Positions 1 to 9,236 are shown, counted from the first letter of the stretch. The stretch is DNA of 64,000 nucleotides from an uncultured Pelagibacteraceae bacterium (GCA_902524945.1 CABZFF010000004.1:22410-86409), one strand, 5' to 3'. Made by a program: numbers and translations. Notes: a model not told the origin generated them from the letters alone.

Positions 1-967
1 TTTTAGTAAAACATATTAGTTTAATATCTATTGAACTTGCGGCAAATTGATCGATTTTCACTGATAGCATTGTATTTTCTGATTTTGAAAATAATTCACT
101 ATTTTTTATAAAATTTTCTATCTGTTGTTTGATATCAATTAATTGTTTGCTTGTTGTTCTATACTCTAGGCCTATAATCCAATTAATCCTCCTATTGGTA
201 ATTAAAGAATTGTTTATTACTGCTTTTTCTGCAAACTGAAAATTAGGGATTGTTGCAAGAGATTTGTCAAATCTTCTAACAACTGTAGATCTAAAACCTA
301 TTGACTCAACTGTGCCTTCAATAACATCTTCAACATATATCCAATCTCCAACTTTAAATCTTTTCTCGACTAAAACTAATATTCCTGAAATTAAATTTTT
401 AAATAAATCTTGCGCTCCGAGTGCAACGGCAACACCAAATAATCCTAGTCCGGCTATAATTGGTCCAATTTTAATTCCCCAAAGTTCTAAGACAGCCGCT
501 AATCCTAGAATTACTATTAAGACCTTTAGAGCTTTGATAATCCAATTAACTAAATCCCTTGAGAGTAAATCACTGACTGATTTTACAACAGTTGAAAGGG
601 GTCCAATGATTTGGTGAAAGGTCCAGAATATAAGAATTGTAATTAAAGAGCGATTAATAGTTTCTAAAAAATCTGCAGCTTGAGATTCAATAGTTAGATA
701 ACTAGTAGCTACAAAAAAACCTAATACAATCGGAAAAAACTTAGCTGGCCCTTCCATAGACTTTACAAGGGTATTATCAAAGTTATTTGAGGTTTTTGAT
801 ACGTAATTCTCCAATCTTTTAATTACAAATTTTGAAAAAATTCCTCTTAAAAAAAGAAAAAATAAAAAAATTATTAAAGCAATAATAATTTCGGAAATAT
901 TAACTCCTGAAATACCTTTATTCCAAACATCTAAAAATAATATCTTAAAATTTTGCAATACTTCCAT
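1..967 (-). CDS. MscS-family mechanosensitive channel (3' end cut off by window)
   Basis: The reading frame starts at an ATG at 967 and runs off the left edge, so about 322 residues are visible. It is missing from the ORF track, which lists only its shadow at 264..617. I translated it by hand. The N-terminus is hydrophobic with several membrane segments. These are followed by the pore-lining helix and beta-domain signature 'AGLGLFGVAVALGAQDLFK' and then 'VEKRFKVGDWI', as in small-conductance channels that release solutes on hypo-osmotic shock. The start directly abuts the hemD stop (TAG at 968-970), so it looks like the last known gene of a hemC-hemD-mscS transcript. The family call is firm; the exact subtype is not. 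Confidence 0.88.
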   Translation of the reverse strand, partial: MEVLQNFKILFLDVWNKGISGVNISEIIIALIIFLFFLFLRGIFSKFVIKRLENYVSKTSNNFDNTLVKSMEGPAKFFPIVLGFFVATSYLTIESQAADFLETINRSLITILIFWTFHQIIGPLSTVVKSVSDLLSRDLVNWIIKALKVLIVILGLAAVLELWGIKIGPIIAGLGLFGVAVALGAQDLFKNLISGILVLVEKRFKVGDWIYVEDVIEGTVESIGFRSTVVRRFDKSLATIPNFQFAEKAVINNSLITNRRINWIIGLEYRTTSKQLIDIKQQIENFIKNSELFSKSENTMLSVKIDQFAASSIDIKLICFTK

Positions 968-1666
968 CTAATTACCAATTTTTATAAGTTCATCTCCAGC
1001 TTCGAAGGTTTCTAAATTTTTCCATCCAGCTTCTTTGAAAACATTTATAACTTTTTCACTTATACACATAACTCTTGAGCCTGTCATCAGTCCATTGAGT
1101 GAATACTTTTTTGCTAAATCAATAAAGCTTTCTGCACTCCTTTTTGAGTAAACAAAAATTATGTCAGGAGAATGATCGTTGATTAAATTATTAGTATTTT
1201 CATTTAATTCTTTAATTTTTTCTGAAGTATAATTGATAATTTTATCTATTTGAAAACCTTCCTTTTGTAGCTCTAAATCCAAGTCTGATGTAATATTATC
1301 TCCGCATATATACGCCAAGACTTTTTTTTTATCTAAGTCACCTGAATTAACAATAATATTCTTTAAGGCATTTATCGTCCCTCCAGCTGAAATAGTATTA
1401 TTATAACCTTGCTGCCTTACAATCTTTTCTGTAATTGCTCCAACGCAGAAACAAAGTTTATTTCTATCTGGTTTTAATAGTTTTAGACTCCTTATTGCAT
1501 TAGCACTTGTAAATATAAATGCGTTGTATTTCTCGGAGTCAATAGGATCAAGTTCCGCTTTAGAGATCTTTAAAGTAGGTACATGAATAATTTTATGGCC
1601 TAAAGAAAGTAATTTGCCCATTAAATCTTCAGAGTCAATTAAGGGTCTTGTTATTATAATATTCAT
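968..1666 (-). CDS. hemD: uroporphyrinogen-III synthase
   Basis: A 232-residue protein with the weakly conserved two-lobed HemD fold. It opens with 'IIITRPLIDSEDL' and has 'FIFTSANAIRSL' near residue 50 and 'IIFVYSKRSAESF' near 170, both typical of the family. It closes the linear tetrapyrrole hydroxymethylbilane into uroporphyrinogen III with inversion of ring D. It overlaps the end of hemC by 4 bases, which implies translational coupling, and it follows hemC directly in the pathway. HemD sequences diverge strongly, so the call rests partly on the hemC neighbour. The next step, HemE, is encoded about 16 kb away in this window. Confidence 0.88.
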   Translation of the reverse strand: MNIIITRPLIDSEDLMGKLLSLGHKIIHVPTLKISKAELDPIDSEKYNAFIFTSANAIRSLKLLKPDRNKLCFCVGAITEKIVRQQGYNNTISAGGTINALKNIIVNSGDLDKKKVLAYICGDNITSDLDLELQKEGFQIDKIINYTSEKIKELNENTNNLINDHSPDIIFVYSKRSAESFIDLAKKYSLNGLMTGSRVMCISEKVINVFKEAGWKNLETFEAGDELIKIGN

Positions 1667-2580
1667 TTTTTTTTAAATTTTTCTCCAGCTAGATTTAATA
1701 ATTTTTCTCCAACACTTTTTCCAATAAAAGAAGCGTCAACCTCTCTGCCTGTAAGTTCATATTCAAAACTCTCTTCACCGCTATCTGAAAAAAGCTGAGC
1801 TTTAAGTCTTAAATTATGGTTTTCAATTTCGGCTAACCCACCTATTGCAGTATCGCAATCACCTCCAATGGTTTGAAGCATCTTTCTTTCAGCGATTGCG
1901 CAAAGACTTGTTGTTTTATTGTTAATTCTCTTTATTAAATTTTTAATTTTATCTTCTTTTCTACATTGTACAGCAATTATTCCTTGTCCCACTGCTGGTA
2001 AAATATGTTCACAATTAAAAGTGAAGCTAATTTTTTTATCGAGTTTAAGTGATTTAACTCCAGCAGCTGCAAGAATAATACCGTCTAAATTGTTTTCGTT
2101 AATTTTATTAATTCTAGTATCAATATTTCCCCGAATATTGATTACAGAAATATTATTATTTATTTTTTTTAATTGAAGTTCTCTCCTTTTTGAACTTGAG
2201 CCAATTTTTACGCCATTTCTTAAATCAGAAATATTTTTAATTTTTTCACTAATTATTACATCTCGGTAATCGTTTCTTTTTAAATATGCTCCTATCAAAA
2301 GACCCTCGTTCTCGTTTGCTTCCATATCTTTTAGAGAATGTACAGCAATATCTATTTCTTTCTTTAATAAACTTTCTTCAATTTCTTTACAAAATAAATT
2401 TTTTCCACCTATTTCTGAGATGTTCTTATTTAAATTTAAATCACCTGATGTTTTTATGGCTTTAAGAGTGATATTTTCCTCTTTAAGTTCTTTATTATTT
2501 TTTACTAATAGCTCCTTAACTTTTGCCACATATGCTAATGAAAGTTTACTGCCTCGAGCTCCAATTGTAATTTTTGTCAT
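1663..2580 (-). CDS. hemC: hydroxymethylbilane synthase (porphobilinogen deaminase)
   Basis: A 305-residue protein of normal family length. It starts 'ITIGARGSKLSLAYV', carries 'VHSLKDME' near residue 80, and has the dipyrromethane-cofactor cysteine in 'GGDCDTAIGG' (Cys242). It polymerises four porphobilinogen units into hydroxymethylbilane in the cytosol. The gene is first in a leftward hemC-hemD-mscS run and is divergent from tsaD, with about 56 bases between the two likely start codons. Any promoter for both genes must sit in or around that gap. Nothing unusual is seen in its catalytic residues. Confidence 0.96.
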   Translation of the reverse strand: MTKITIGARGSKLSLAYVAKVKELLVKNNKELKEENITLKAIKTSGDLNLNKNISEIGGKNLFCKEIEESLLKKEIDIAVHSLKDMEANENEGLLIGAYLKRNDYRDVIISEKIKNISDLRNGVKIGSSSKRRELQLKKINNNISVINIRGNIDTRINKINENNLDGIILAAAGVKSLKLDKKISFTFNCEHILPAVGQGIIAVQCRKEDKIKNLIKRINNKTTSLCAIAERKMLQTIGGDCDTAIGGLAEIENHNLRLKAQLFSDSGEESFEYELTGREVDASFIGKSVGEKLLNLAGEKFKKK

Positions 2581-2636
2581 TAATTGATTATATATTTGAT
2601 AGTATCATTTTATACTATTTTAATTTTTTTAAAGAG

Positions 2637-3713
2637 ATGACAAAAAAGATAACATTTTTAGGAATTGAAACTAGCTGCGATGAAACAGCAGCAGCTATTA
2701 TTAGGGAAAATGATAAAGACACTGCTGATGTTTTATCGAATATTGTTTCAAGTCAAATTTCTGAGCATAGAAAATTTGGAGGAGTAGTGCCTGAACTAGC
2801 CGCTAGGGCACATTTAGAAAATATTGAATATGTAATCAAAGCCGCTCTAAAGGAAAGTAAAATTTCTTTAAATAAAATAGATGGGATTGCAGCTACTGCA
2901 GGCCCAGGTTTAATTGTATGTTTGACAGTGGGACTAAACATAGGTAAATCAATCGCTGCATTTTCAAAAAAACCATTCGTTGCAGTTAATCATTTAGAAG
3001 GTCATGCTCTTAGTCCAGGTTTAGAATATAATATTCAATTCCCTTATTTACTTTTATTAATTTCTGGAGGTCATTCTCAATTTTTAATTGTGAAAGACAT
3101 AAATAGATACGAACAATTAGGTACCACGATAGATGATGCGTTAGGTGAAGCTTTTGATAAAACTGCAAAAATGCTTGATCTAGGTTATCCAGGTGGGCCA
3201 AGCGTTGAAAAGGCTTCAAAACTAGGAGATAAAAATTTTTTTAAACTTCCTGAACCAATAATAAATAAAGCAGGATGTAATCTATCATTTGCTGGACTTA
3301 AAACTGCAGTTTTAAGAGAATCGAAAAAAATAAATGGAAACAATGAATTAAAATTTAATCTTGCAGCATCTTTTCAAAATACAATAAACAAAATTCTTTA
3401 TAAAAAGACAAGTATTGCAATTGAAATGTTTAAAAAAAAAATTAATACATCAGATATTAATTTAGTAGTAGCTGGTGGTGTGGCTGCTAATATTTCGATA
3501 AGAGAAAATTTAAAAAAACTTTCAAAAGAAAAAGGATTTAAAATTGTTTATCCCGATATAAAATTTTGTGGTGATAATGCTGCTATGATTGCTTGGGCTG
3601 GTATTCAAAGATTTAAAAAAAATTTATCAAATAAAATAGATATTGAAGCAAAATCAAGATGGCCTTTGGATAAAGACGCTCCCTTCATGAAAGGGCCAGG
3701 TTTAAAGTTATAA
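2637..3713 (+). CDS. tsaD: tRNA N6-threonylcarbamoyladenosine transferase subunit TsaD
   Basis: The track ORF begins at 2574, but the family start is the internal ATG at 2637, giving 'MTKKITFLGIETSCDETAAA' and 358 residues. The upstream part overlaps hemC, is hydrophobic and matches nothing in the family, and 'AAAGAG' precedes the chosen ATG. The metal-binding 'NHLEGHA' motif and the ASKHA nucleotide motif 'LLISGGHSQ' are intact. TsaD, with TsaB and TsaE, transfers threonylcarbamoyl to A37 of ANN-decoding tRNAs. Its last base is also the first base of the next gene's ATG, so the two are coupled. Confidence 0.96.
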   Translation: MTKKITFLGIETSCDETAAAIIRENDKDTADVLSNIVSSQISEHRKFGGVVPELAARAHLENIEYVIKAALKESKISLNKIDGIAATAGPGLIVCLTVGLNIGKSIAAFSKKPFVAVNHLEGHALSPGLEYNIQFPYLLLLISGGHSQFLIVKDINRYEQLGTTIDDALGEAFDKTAKMLDLGYPGGPSVEKASKLGDKNFFKLPEPIINKAGCNLSFAGLKTAVLRESKKINGNNELKFNLAASFQNTINKILYKKTSIAIEMFKKKINTSDINLVVAGGVAANISIRENLKKLSKEKGFKIVYPDIKFCGDNAAMIAWAGIQRFKKNLSNKIDIEAKSRWPLDKDAPFMKGPGLKL

Positions 3714-4126
3714 TGAAATATTGGTTACTTAAGTCTGAGCCCGATGTTTGGTCGATTGAACATCAAATAAAGGCTGGAGAAAAAGGTGCCACCTGGGATG
3801 GAGTCAGAAATTATCAAGCTGCGAACAATTTAAGAGAAATGAAAAATGGTGACTTATGTTTTTTCTACCATTCAAATATTGGAAAAGAAATTGTTGGTAT
3901 AGTCAAAGTAATTAAAACAGCGTTTATCGATAAAACTGATAAGAAAAAGAAATTTGTAGCTGTTCAAGTTAGGTTTGTGAGTAAATTTAAAAGGGCTGTT
4001 TCTTTGAAAAAAATTAGAGAAAATAAGAAAATTTCTCATTTAGCGTTGCTAAAACAGAGCAGGTTGTCAGTTATGTCAATAGATTATAAAAGCTGGAAAA
4101 TTATATGTAACATGGGTAAAGTATAG
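3713..4126 (+). CDS. EVE-domain protein (PUA-like modified-nucleotide-binding fold)
   Basis: A 137-residue protein consisting of one EVE domain. Diagnostic segments are 'YWLLKSEPDVWSIEHQ' at the start, 'TWDGVRNYQAANNLR', 'GDLCFFYHSN' and 'KEIVGIVKV'. EVE domains are relatives of PUA and YTH folds and are thought to recognise modified bases, but no enzymatic role is established for the stand-alone bacterial proteins. It shares one base with the end of tsaD (TAATG), so it is very likely translated from the same mRNA. That fits a loose link to tRNA or nucleic-acid modification, which is inference from position. Confidence 0.9.
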   Translation: MKYWLLKSEPDVWSIEHQIKAGEKGATWDGVRNYQAANNLREMKNGDLCFFYHSNIGKEIVGIVKVIKTAFIDKTDKKKKFVAVQVRFVSKFKRAVSLKKIRENKKISHLALLKQSRLSVMSIDYKSWKIICNMGKV

Positions 4127-4143
4127 AAAATTAAGGGGTGTTT

Positions 4144-6279
4144 GTGGCTAAAAAAAAGAAAAAGAAAAAATCAAAAGTAAAAAAGTCTAGAAAAAAATCT
4201 AGAAAAGTAAAAAAGTCTAGAAAAGTTAGTAGGCCTTCAAAGAGAACTAAAAATTCCAAAAAAAGAAAAAAATCTAGAAAAAAAGCTAAAAAAGAAAGAC
4301 GATTTAATTTTAAAGCTCCTACACACTCAAAAGACAGTGACGGTAATTCAATTATAAAAGTCTCAGATAGTTGGGCAAATTATGCCTATGTGAACGATTC
4401 AAAATATAAAAAGAAATATAAGATGTCTGTCAAAGAAAACGACAAGTTTTGGGCAAAGGAGGGAAAAAGAATTACTTGGATGAAAAAGTATACAAAAATT
4501 AAAGATGTTAAGTACAGCAAAGATGAAGTTAAAATAAAATGGTATTATGATGGAACTTTAAATGCTTCAGCAAATTGTATAGATAGACATTTAAAGAAAA
4601 ATCCCAGCAAAACAGCAATAATTTGGGTAGGAGATGATCCTGCTGATACAAAGAAAATTTCTTACAAAGAATTACACCAAAATGTATGCAAAGCTGCAAA
4701 CGGTTTAAAAAGTTTAGGTATACAAAAAGGAGACAGGGTTACAATTTATCTGACCATGATCCCCGAATTAGCATACATTATGTTAGCTTGTGCGAGAATT
4801 GGTGCTGTTCACTCAATAATTTTTGGTGGCTTTTCACCAGATTCAATAGCTACTAGAATTACTGATTGTGAGTCTGAATATTTAATAACTGCAGATGAAG
4901 GAGTTAGAGGTGGAAAAATAATTCCGCTTAAAAAAATTGCTGACGAAGCTTTAGACCAATGCCCTGGAGTTAAAAAATGTGTAGTAGTTGAAAGGACTGG
5001 TAATCAAGTTAACTGGAATAACGAAAGAGACGTATCTTACAAAGACTTAATTTCATCAGTGCCCTCTAAATGCGAACCTGAAGAAATGAGCGCAGAAGAT
5101 CCGTTATTTATTCTATATACATCCGGTTCCACTGGTAAACCTAAAGGAGTACTTCACACAACAGGTGGTTATATGGTTTATGCATCAATGACGCATCAAT
5201 ATATTTTTGATTATAAGTCAAATGATATTTATTGGTGCACTGCCGACATAGGTTGGGTAACTGGCCACAGTTATATAATTTATGGACCACTTTCTAATGG
5301 TGCGACTACAATAATGTTTGAGGGTGTCCCTAATTATCCTGACAGCTCTAGGTGGTGGCAGATAGTTGATAAACATAAAGTAAATATTTTTTATACTGCA
5401 CCAACAGCTATAAGAGCTTTGATGAGAGAAGGAGACGAACCAGTAAAAAAAACTAGTAGAAAAACATTAAAATTGTTAGGAACTGTTGGTGAACCGATAA
5501 ATCCTGAGGCTTGGATGTGGTATTACAAGACTGTTGGGGATTCAAGATGTCCGATTGTAGATACTTGGTGGCAAACTGAAACTGGGGGAATTTTAATAGC
5601 GCCTCAACCAGGAGCTATAGATTTAAAGCCTGGTTCAGCAACAAAGCCTTTTTACGGAATTAAGCCTGTTTTAGTAGATAAAGATGGTAAAGTTATTAAA
5701 GGAGAGGGTAAAGGTAGGCTTTGCATGGCGTCATCTTGGCCAGGACAAATGAGAACAGTTTATGGCGATCATCAAAGATTTATAGACACTTATTTCTCTC
5801 AATTTGATGGAAAATATTTCACAGGAGATGGGTGTAGAAGGGATAAAGATGGATATTACTGGATTACAGGAAGAGTCGATGACGTAATTATTGTTTCTGG
5901 CCATAATCTTGGTACTGCTGAAATAGAGAGTGCTTTTGTTGCACATCCAAAAGTAGCTGAAGCAGCAGTTGTAGGTTTCCCACACAGCATTAAAGGCAAT
6001 GGGTTATATTGTTACGTAACTTTAAACGCAGGTGAAAATCCAACAGGGGATCTAGAAAGAGATCTCAAACTCTGGGTAAGAAAACAAATTGGTCCAATAG
6101 CTACTCCTGACGTAATTCAATTTGCTCCTGGTTTGCCTAAAACAAGATCTGGAAAAATTATGAGAAGGATTTTAAGAAAAATAGCTGCCAATGAGCCAGA
6201 TAATTTAGGGGACACTACTACTCTTGCAGACCCTAGCGTTGTTACATCCTTAGTGGAAAATAGAAAAAATAAAGATTAA
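4144..6279 (+). CDS. acs: acetyl-CoA synthetase (AMP-forming) with a lysine-rich N-terminal extension
   Basis: Activates acetate to acetyl-CoA through acetyl-AMP. The adenylation motif '[11 protein letters not shown]' lies near residue 325, and the C-terminal '[11 protein letters not shown]' holds the catalytic lysine near 671 that protein acetylases normally modify. The track starts at GTG 4138. I prefer GTG 4144, because 'AAGGGG' at 4133-4138 is then correctly spaced as a ribosome-binding site. The first ~55 residues are an unusual run of Lys, Arg and Ser ('[14 protein letters not shown]') before the normal Acs N-terminus. The gene sits next to a symporter for small organic acids, giving a likely uptake-plus-activation pair. 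Its stop shares TTAA with the convergent gene. Confidence 0.96.
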   Translation: MAKKKKKKKSKVKKSRKKSRKVKKSRKVSRPSKRTKNSKKRKKSRKKAKKERRFNFKAPTHSKDSDGNSIIKVSDSWANYAYVNDSKYKKKYKMSVKENDKFWAKEGKRITWMKKYTKIKDVKYSKDEVKIKWYYDGTLNASANCIDRHLKKNPSKTAIIWVGDDPADTKKISYKELHQNVCKAANGLKSLGIQKGDRVTIYLTMIPELAYIMLACARIGAVHSIIFGGFSPDSIATRITDCESEYLITADEGVRGGKIIPLKKIADEALDQCPGVKKCVVVERTGNQVNWNNERDVSYKDLISSVPSKCEPEEMSAEDPLFILYTSGSTGKPKGVLHTTGGYMVYASMTHQYIFDYKSNDIYWCTADIGWVTGHSYIIYGPLSNGATTIMFEGVPNYPDSSRWWQIVDKHKVNIFYTAPTAIRALMREGDEPVKKTSRKTLKLLGTVGEPINPEAWMWYYKTVGDSRCPIVDTWWQTETGGILIAPQPGAIDLKPGSATKPFYGIKPVLVDKDGKVIKGEGKGRLCMASSWPGQMRTVYGDHQRFIDTYFSQFDGKYFTGDGCRRDKDGYYWITGRVDDVIIVSGHNLGTAEIESAFVAHPKVAEAAVVGFPHSIKGNGLYCYVTLNAGENPTGDLERDLKLWVRKQIGPIATPDVIQFAPGLPKTRSGKIMRRILRKIAANEPDNLGDTTTLADPSVVTSLVENRKNKD

Positions 6280-6917
6280 TTGAATTTTAAATTTTTTGTT
6301 AATTTTTTAAACTCGTCCTTCATCAACCCCCATTTTAAATGAATTGAATTTAAAACTATTTTTTTATCAAGCGATTTTAATTCATCTGCAATTGGTGACC
6401 AATAGTATAAAGCTTGACCGCTCTCTTTAAAAGGATCATTTAAATAATAGTTTGAAAAATTTATTTTCTCTAATCTATCTAGAAAATTTTTTTTACCTTT
6501 ATCAAAAATTTCATCACTTAAACCATTTTTTTTCTCATTTTCTATAATATTTAAAAAAATTTCTTTACAATCATTATCTCTCAAGTTTTTTTCTGAGGTC
6601 AGATAAGAAAAAACGTAAAAAGTGCAATCAGCCAAAGCAACCATATAGATATTCCATTTTGCGATATTGATAGATTTGAGAAAAACTTCATCCTCCATCA
6701 TAGCTATATACTTAACCCCAATTCTCGTTTTTAAATAACCGTATAGTGTCGTTTGAGTAACATGAGCAGATCTCTCCTGAATAAAATTTTCTAAATCCTT
6801 TTTTGATTTAATTCCTTTAAATAAACCAGAAATTTTCCAAATCGGAATTACGTATTCCCAAATGTTAATTAGAGTGGTTCTAAGAGTGTTTCGCAATTTA
6901 TTTAGATTCAATTTCAC
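6276..6917 (-). CDS. conserved hypothetical protein
   Basis: A 213-residue soluble-looking protein whose family I cannot name with confidence. It contains '[20 protein letters not shown]' and '[20 protein letters not shown]'. These resemble a widespread but uncharacterised alphaproteobacterial family as I remember it; I assign no function. No signal peptide, clear membrane helix or nucleotide-binding loop is visible. It converges on acs, and the two stop codons share the bases TTAA. Its 5' end faces the symporter operon across a 154-base gap, so it could be controlled together with the symporter. The tail is rich in lysine and hydrophobic residues. Confidence 0.75.
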   Translation of the reverse strand: MKLNLNKLRNTLRTTLINIWEYVIPIWKISGLFKGIKSKKDLENFIQERSAHVTQTTLYGYLKTRIGVKYIAMMEDEVFLKSINIAKWNIYMVALADCTFYVFSYLTSEKNLRDNDCKEIFLNIIENEKKNGLSDEIFDKGKKNFLDRLEKINFSNYYLNDPFKESGQALYYWSPIADELKSLDKKIVLNSIHLKWGLMKDEFKKLTKNLKFN

Positions 6918-7032
6918 GTTGTATTTAAAAAACCCTTTATTTACTTGTCTTATAGCATTTCAATTTGGTTTTGGGGTCCTTTTTTCTCTTTAAATTCAAC
7001 TCATAATCAGTATGCTCCCCTCCAATAAAAGT

Positions 7033-7050
7033 ACTTTTTACGTAAAAAGT
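7033..7050. promoter_or_regulatory. perfect 18-bp palindrome upstream of the symporter operon
   Basis: The sequence ACTTTTTACGTAAAAAGT equals its own reverse complement across all 18 bases. It lies about 20 bases before the symporter small-subunit start and just before its strong 'AGGGGG' ribosome-binding site. With no loop it is a poor RNA hairpin, so a dimeric-protein operator is more plausible than a terminator. No binding protein is suggested by the sequence. Confidence 0.5.
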
Positions 7051-7071
7051 TAAAAATAAATAGGGGGAAAT

Positions 7072-7329
7072 ATGTCAAATAAAGACGCATATTGGAATAA
7101 GACCAAAAACCATATGATAGTAACATTGGTTCTTTGGGCTTTCTTCTCATTAGTGATCTTCATGTTTGGTTCTGAACTGAACACGATGTCTTTTCTTGGC
7201 TATCCACTGGCATATTACATGACTGCGCAAGGTTCACTTCTTGCCTTTGTGATAATTTTGTTTTGGACTGCAAATAAACAAGAAAAAATCGACGAAGAAC
7301 ATGGTTTCTCAGAAAGAGAGGATGACTAA
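7072..7329 (+). CDS. DUF4212 small subunit of sodium:solute symporter
   Basis: An 85-residue protein with two membrane segments, roughly residues 16-36 and 48-66 ('VLWAFFSLVIFMFG' and 'AQGSLLAFVIILFW'), and an acidic tail. This matches the DUF4212 / YjcH-like small partner encoded upstream of VC_2705-type symporters. Its stop shares a base with the start of the large subunit (TAATG), so the pair is translationally coupled. An unusually strong ribosome-binding site (AGGGGGAAAT) and more C-ending codons than its neighbours suggest high expression. Its precise contribution to transport is not established. Confidence 0.9.
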   Translation: MSNKDAYWNKTKNHMIVTLVLWAFFSLVIFMFGSELNTMSFLGYPLAYYMTAQGSLLAFVIILFWTANKQEKIDEEHGFSEREDD

Positions 7330-9185
7330 TGTTTAAAGGAGATTTTATACAAAACCTTCCTAAAATATATGGTACCTACACTGGTGGCTTTATAGTGTTC
7401 ATCATTTTGATGGCATTAGCAGAGCAAGCAGGTGTGTCAGCTAAAAACATCGGAGTGATGTTTGTAGCTTTCACGGTATTGATTTATGCCTTAATCGGTT
7501 ATTTATCAAGAACCATACAAGTAGATGCCTACTATGTTGCAGGAAGACAAGTGCCAACCGTATTTAACGGGATGGCGACAGCAGCTGACTGGATGTCAGG
7601 TGCATCATTCGTAGCTTTAGCGGGTGGAGTTTACTTTGGTGGCTATACTTATATGGCCTTCTTAGTTGGTTGGACAGGTGGATACGTACTTGTTGCAACT
7701 CTAATGGCTCCGTACCTAAGAAAGTTTGGATGTTACACAGTTCCTGATTTTATCGGAACACGGTACGGTGGTAACCTCGTAAGAGCTTGCGCAGTATTCG
7801 TGCTTTTCATAGCATCATTTACTTACGTAACAGCTCAAATTAATGCTACGGGAACAATTGCTTCTAGAGCTCTTGGAATTCCGTTTGAAGCAGGTGTATG
7901 GGTAGGATTAATAAGTATCCTTATCTGTTCAATGCTTGGTGGAATGAGAGCCGTAACTTGGACACAGGTTGCTCAGTATATTGTATTAATCGTCGCATAC
8001 TTAATACCAGTATTCTGGATAAGTTCTAACGTAGGTGGAGGAATATTCCCTCACTTAATGTTAGGTGATGAGGTTGCAAGACTTGGTGAACTTGAACAGC
8101 AATTTGGACTAGTTAAAAACAGCGCCGCAGATATGAAAGCAGCTGGGGTACCAGGAGGATTGAAATACATCTCTGGAACTCACTCTGGAGTACCTGAAGG
8201 TGGAATGGCTGTCTGGAAATACTTATCGTTAGCGATTTGTATGATGGTGGGAACAGCATCGTTACCTCATATCTTAATGAGATACTTTACAACTCCTACA
8301 GTAAGAGCAGCAAGAAAATCAGTAGCTTGGTCGCTATTCTTTATTTTCTTACTTTACTCTTCAGCGCCTATGTTAGCGACATTGTCTAAATTAGCATTGA
8401 TGGATCCAAATCTACCAACTGGAATTATCGGAAAATCTATTTCTGAAGTTCAGTCGATAGAGTGGGTGCAGAGATGGTCTGAAGTTAAACAAGTATTTAT
8501 CGCAGACTTTAATGGTGACGGAATACTTCAGTTGAACGAATGGTTCATGAGAGGTGACGTTGTAGTATTAGCTACTCCAGAAGTAGCGGGTCTACCGTTC
8601 GTAATCTCAGGACTTGTGTTTGCTGGTGGTATGGCTGCTGCCATGTCAACTGCCGATGGATTAGTTCTTGCGATCTCAAATGCGTTATCGCACGACATTT
8701 ATTACAAGATCATAAATCCAAAAGCAGAAACTGCTAAAAGACTATTAGTTGCTCGTGTACTTCTAGTATTAATCGGAGCCGCTGGTGCTTACATAGCCTC
8801 TTTCAGGCTGACAAGTATCTTAGGTTCGGTTGCTTGGGCATTCGACTTTGCAATGTCAGGCTTATTCTTCCCACTTGTACTTGGTGTATGGTGGAAGAGA
8901 GCTACTAGAGAAGGTGCAATCGCTGGAATTGTAGCGGGAATTGCCTCAGGAACATTATACTTATTGTGGGTGTTCCCTAAATTCTCAGTTCCAATATTCG
9001 GTGGTGTTAATACTCCATTCTTAGGTATTGATCACTTAAGATTTGGTTTAATCGGAGCTCCAATTTGTTTAGTTGTAATGGTGGTAGTCAGTTTAATGAC
9101 TAAAGAGCCAAGTCCAGCTACACAAAAATTAGTAGACGACACAAGAATACCGACAGGTAAGGCCATTCTTGGTAAGCAACACTAA
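7329..9185 (+). CDS. sodium:solute symporter, large subunit (acetate-permease-like, VC_2705 type)
   Basis: A 618-residue polytopic protein of the SSS family. Family segments include 'YYVAGRQVPTVFNGMATAADWMSGASF' near residue 70 and 'PFVISGLVFAGGMAAAMSTADGLVLAISNALSHD' in the second half. It should import a small carboxylate with sodium across the inner membrane. Acetate is favoured by the adjacent acs gene, but other short acids are possible. Residues 393-404 ('DFNGDGILQLNE') form an EF-hand-like calcium loop. Codon choice (TTC, TAC, ATC and AAC are frequent) differs from neighbours and fits high expression. A strong terminator follows. Confidence 0.93.
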   Translation: MFKGDFIQNLPKIYGTYTGGFIVFIILMALAEQAGVSAKNIGVMFVAFTVLIYALIGYLSRTIQVDAYYVAGRQVPTVFNGMATAADWMSGASFVALAGGVYFGGYTYMAFLVGWTGGYVLVATLMAPYLRKFGCYTVPDFIGTRYGGNLVRACAVFVLFIASFTYVTAQINATGTIASRALGIPFEAGVWVGLISILICSMLGGMRAVTWTQVAQYIVLIVAYLIPVFWISSNVGGGIFPHLMLGDEVARLGELEQQFGLVKNSAADMKAAGVPGGLKYISGTHSGVPEGGMAVWKYLSLAICMMVGTASLPHILMRYFTTPTVRAARKSVAWSLFFIFLLYSSAPMLATLSKLALMDPNLPTGIIGKSISEVQSIEWVQRWSEVKQVFIADFNGDGILQLNEWFMRGDVVVLATPEVAGLPFVISGLVFAGGMAAAMSTADGLVLAISNALSHDIYYKIINPKAETAKRLLVARVLLVLIGAAGAYIASFRLTSILGSVAWAFDFAMSGLFFPLVLGVWWKRATREGAIAGIVAGIASGTLYLLWVFPKFSVPIFGGVNTPFLGIDHLRFGLIGAPICLVVMVVVSLMTKEPSPATQKLVDDTRIPTGKAILGKQH

Positions 9186-9204
9186 TTAAAAATTATTTAA
9201 AATT

Positions 9205-9236
9205 AAAAGGGGCGATTTATTCGCCCCTTTTTTTTT
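9205..9236 (+). terminator. strong intrinsic terminator of the symporter operon
   Basis: A perfect 11-bp stem (AAAAGGGGCGA / TCGCCCCTTTT) with a 5-base loop is followed by an uninterrupted T tract. It begins 20 bases after the symporter stop codon. It is one of only two strong intrinsic terminators I see in the window. Confidence 0.95.

Noticed and set aside
264-617. Plus-strand ORF of 117 residues
   Set aside because: Antisense shadow of the partial mscS gene, which has clear channel motifs on the other strand.
2574-2636. Longer tsaD start in the ORF track
   Set aside because: It overlaps hemC and adds a hydrophobic stretch foreign to TsaD; ATG 2637 gives the standard N-terminus.
6280-6310. 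A/T-only hairpins at convergent junctions (also near 22110-22135 and 46080-46100) as terminators
   Set aside because: Stems are purely A/T and short, expected by chance; they lack the GC stem seen in the two real terminators.
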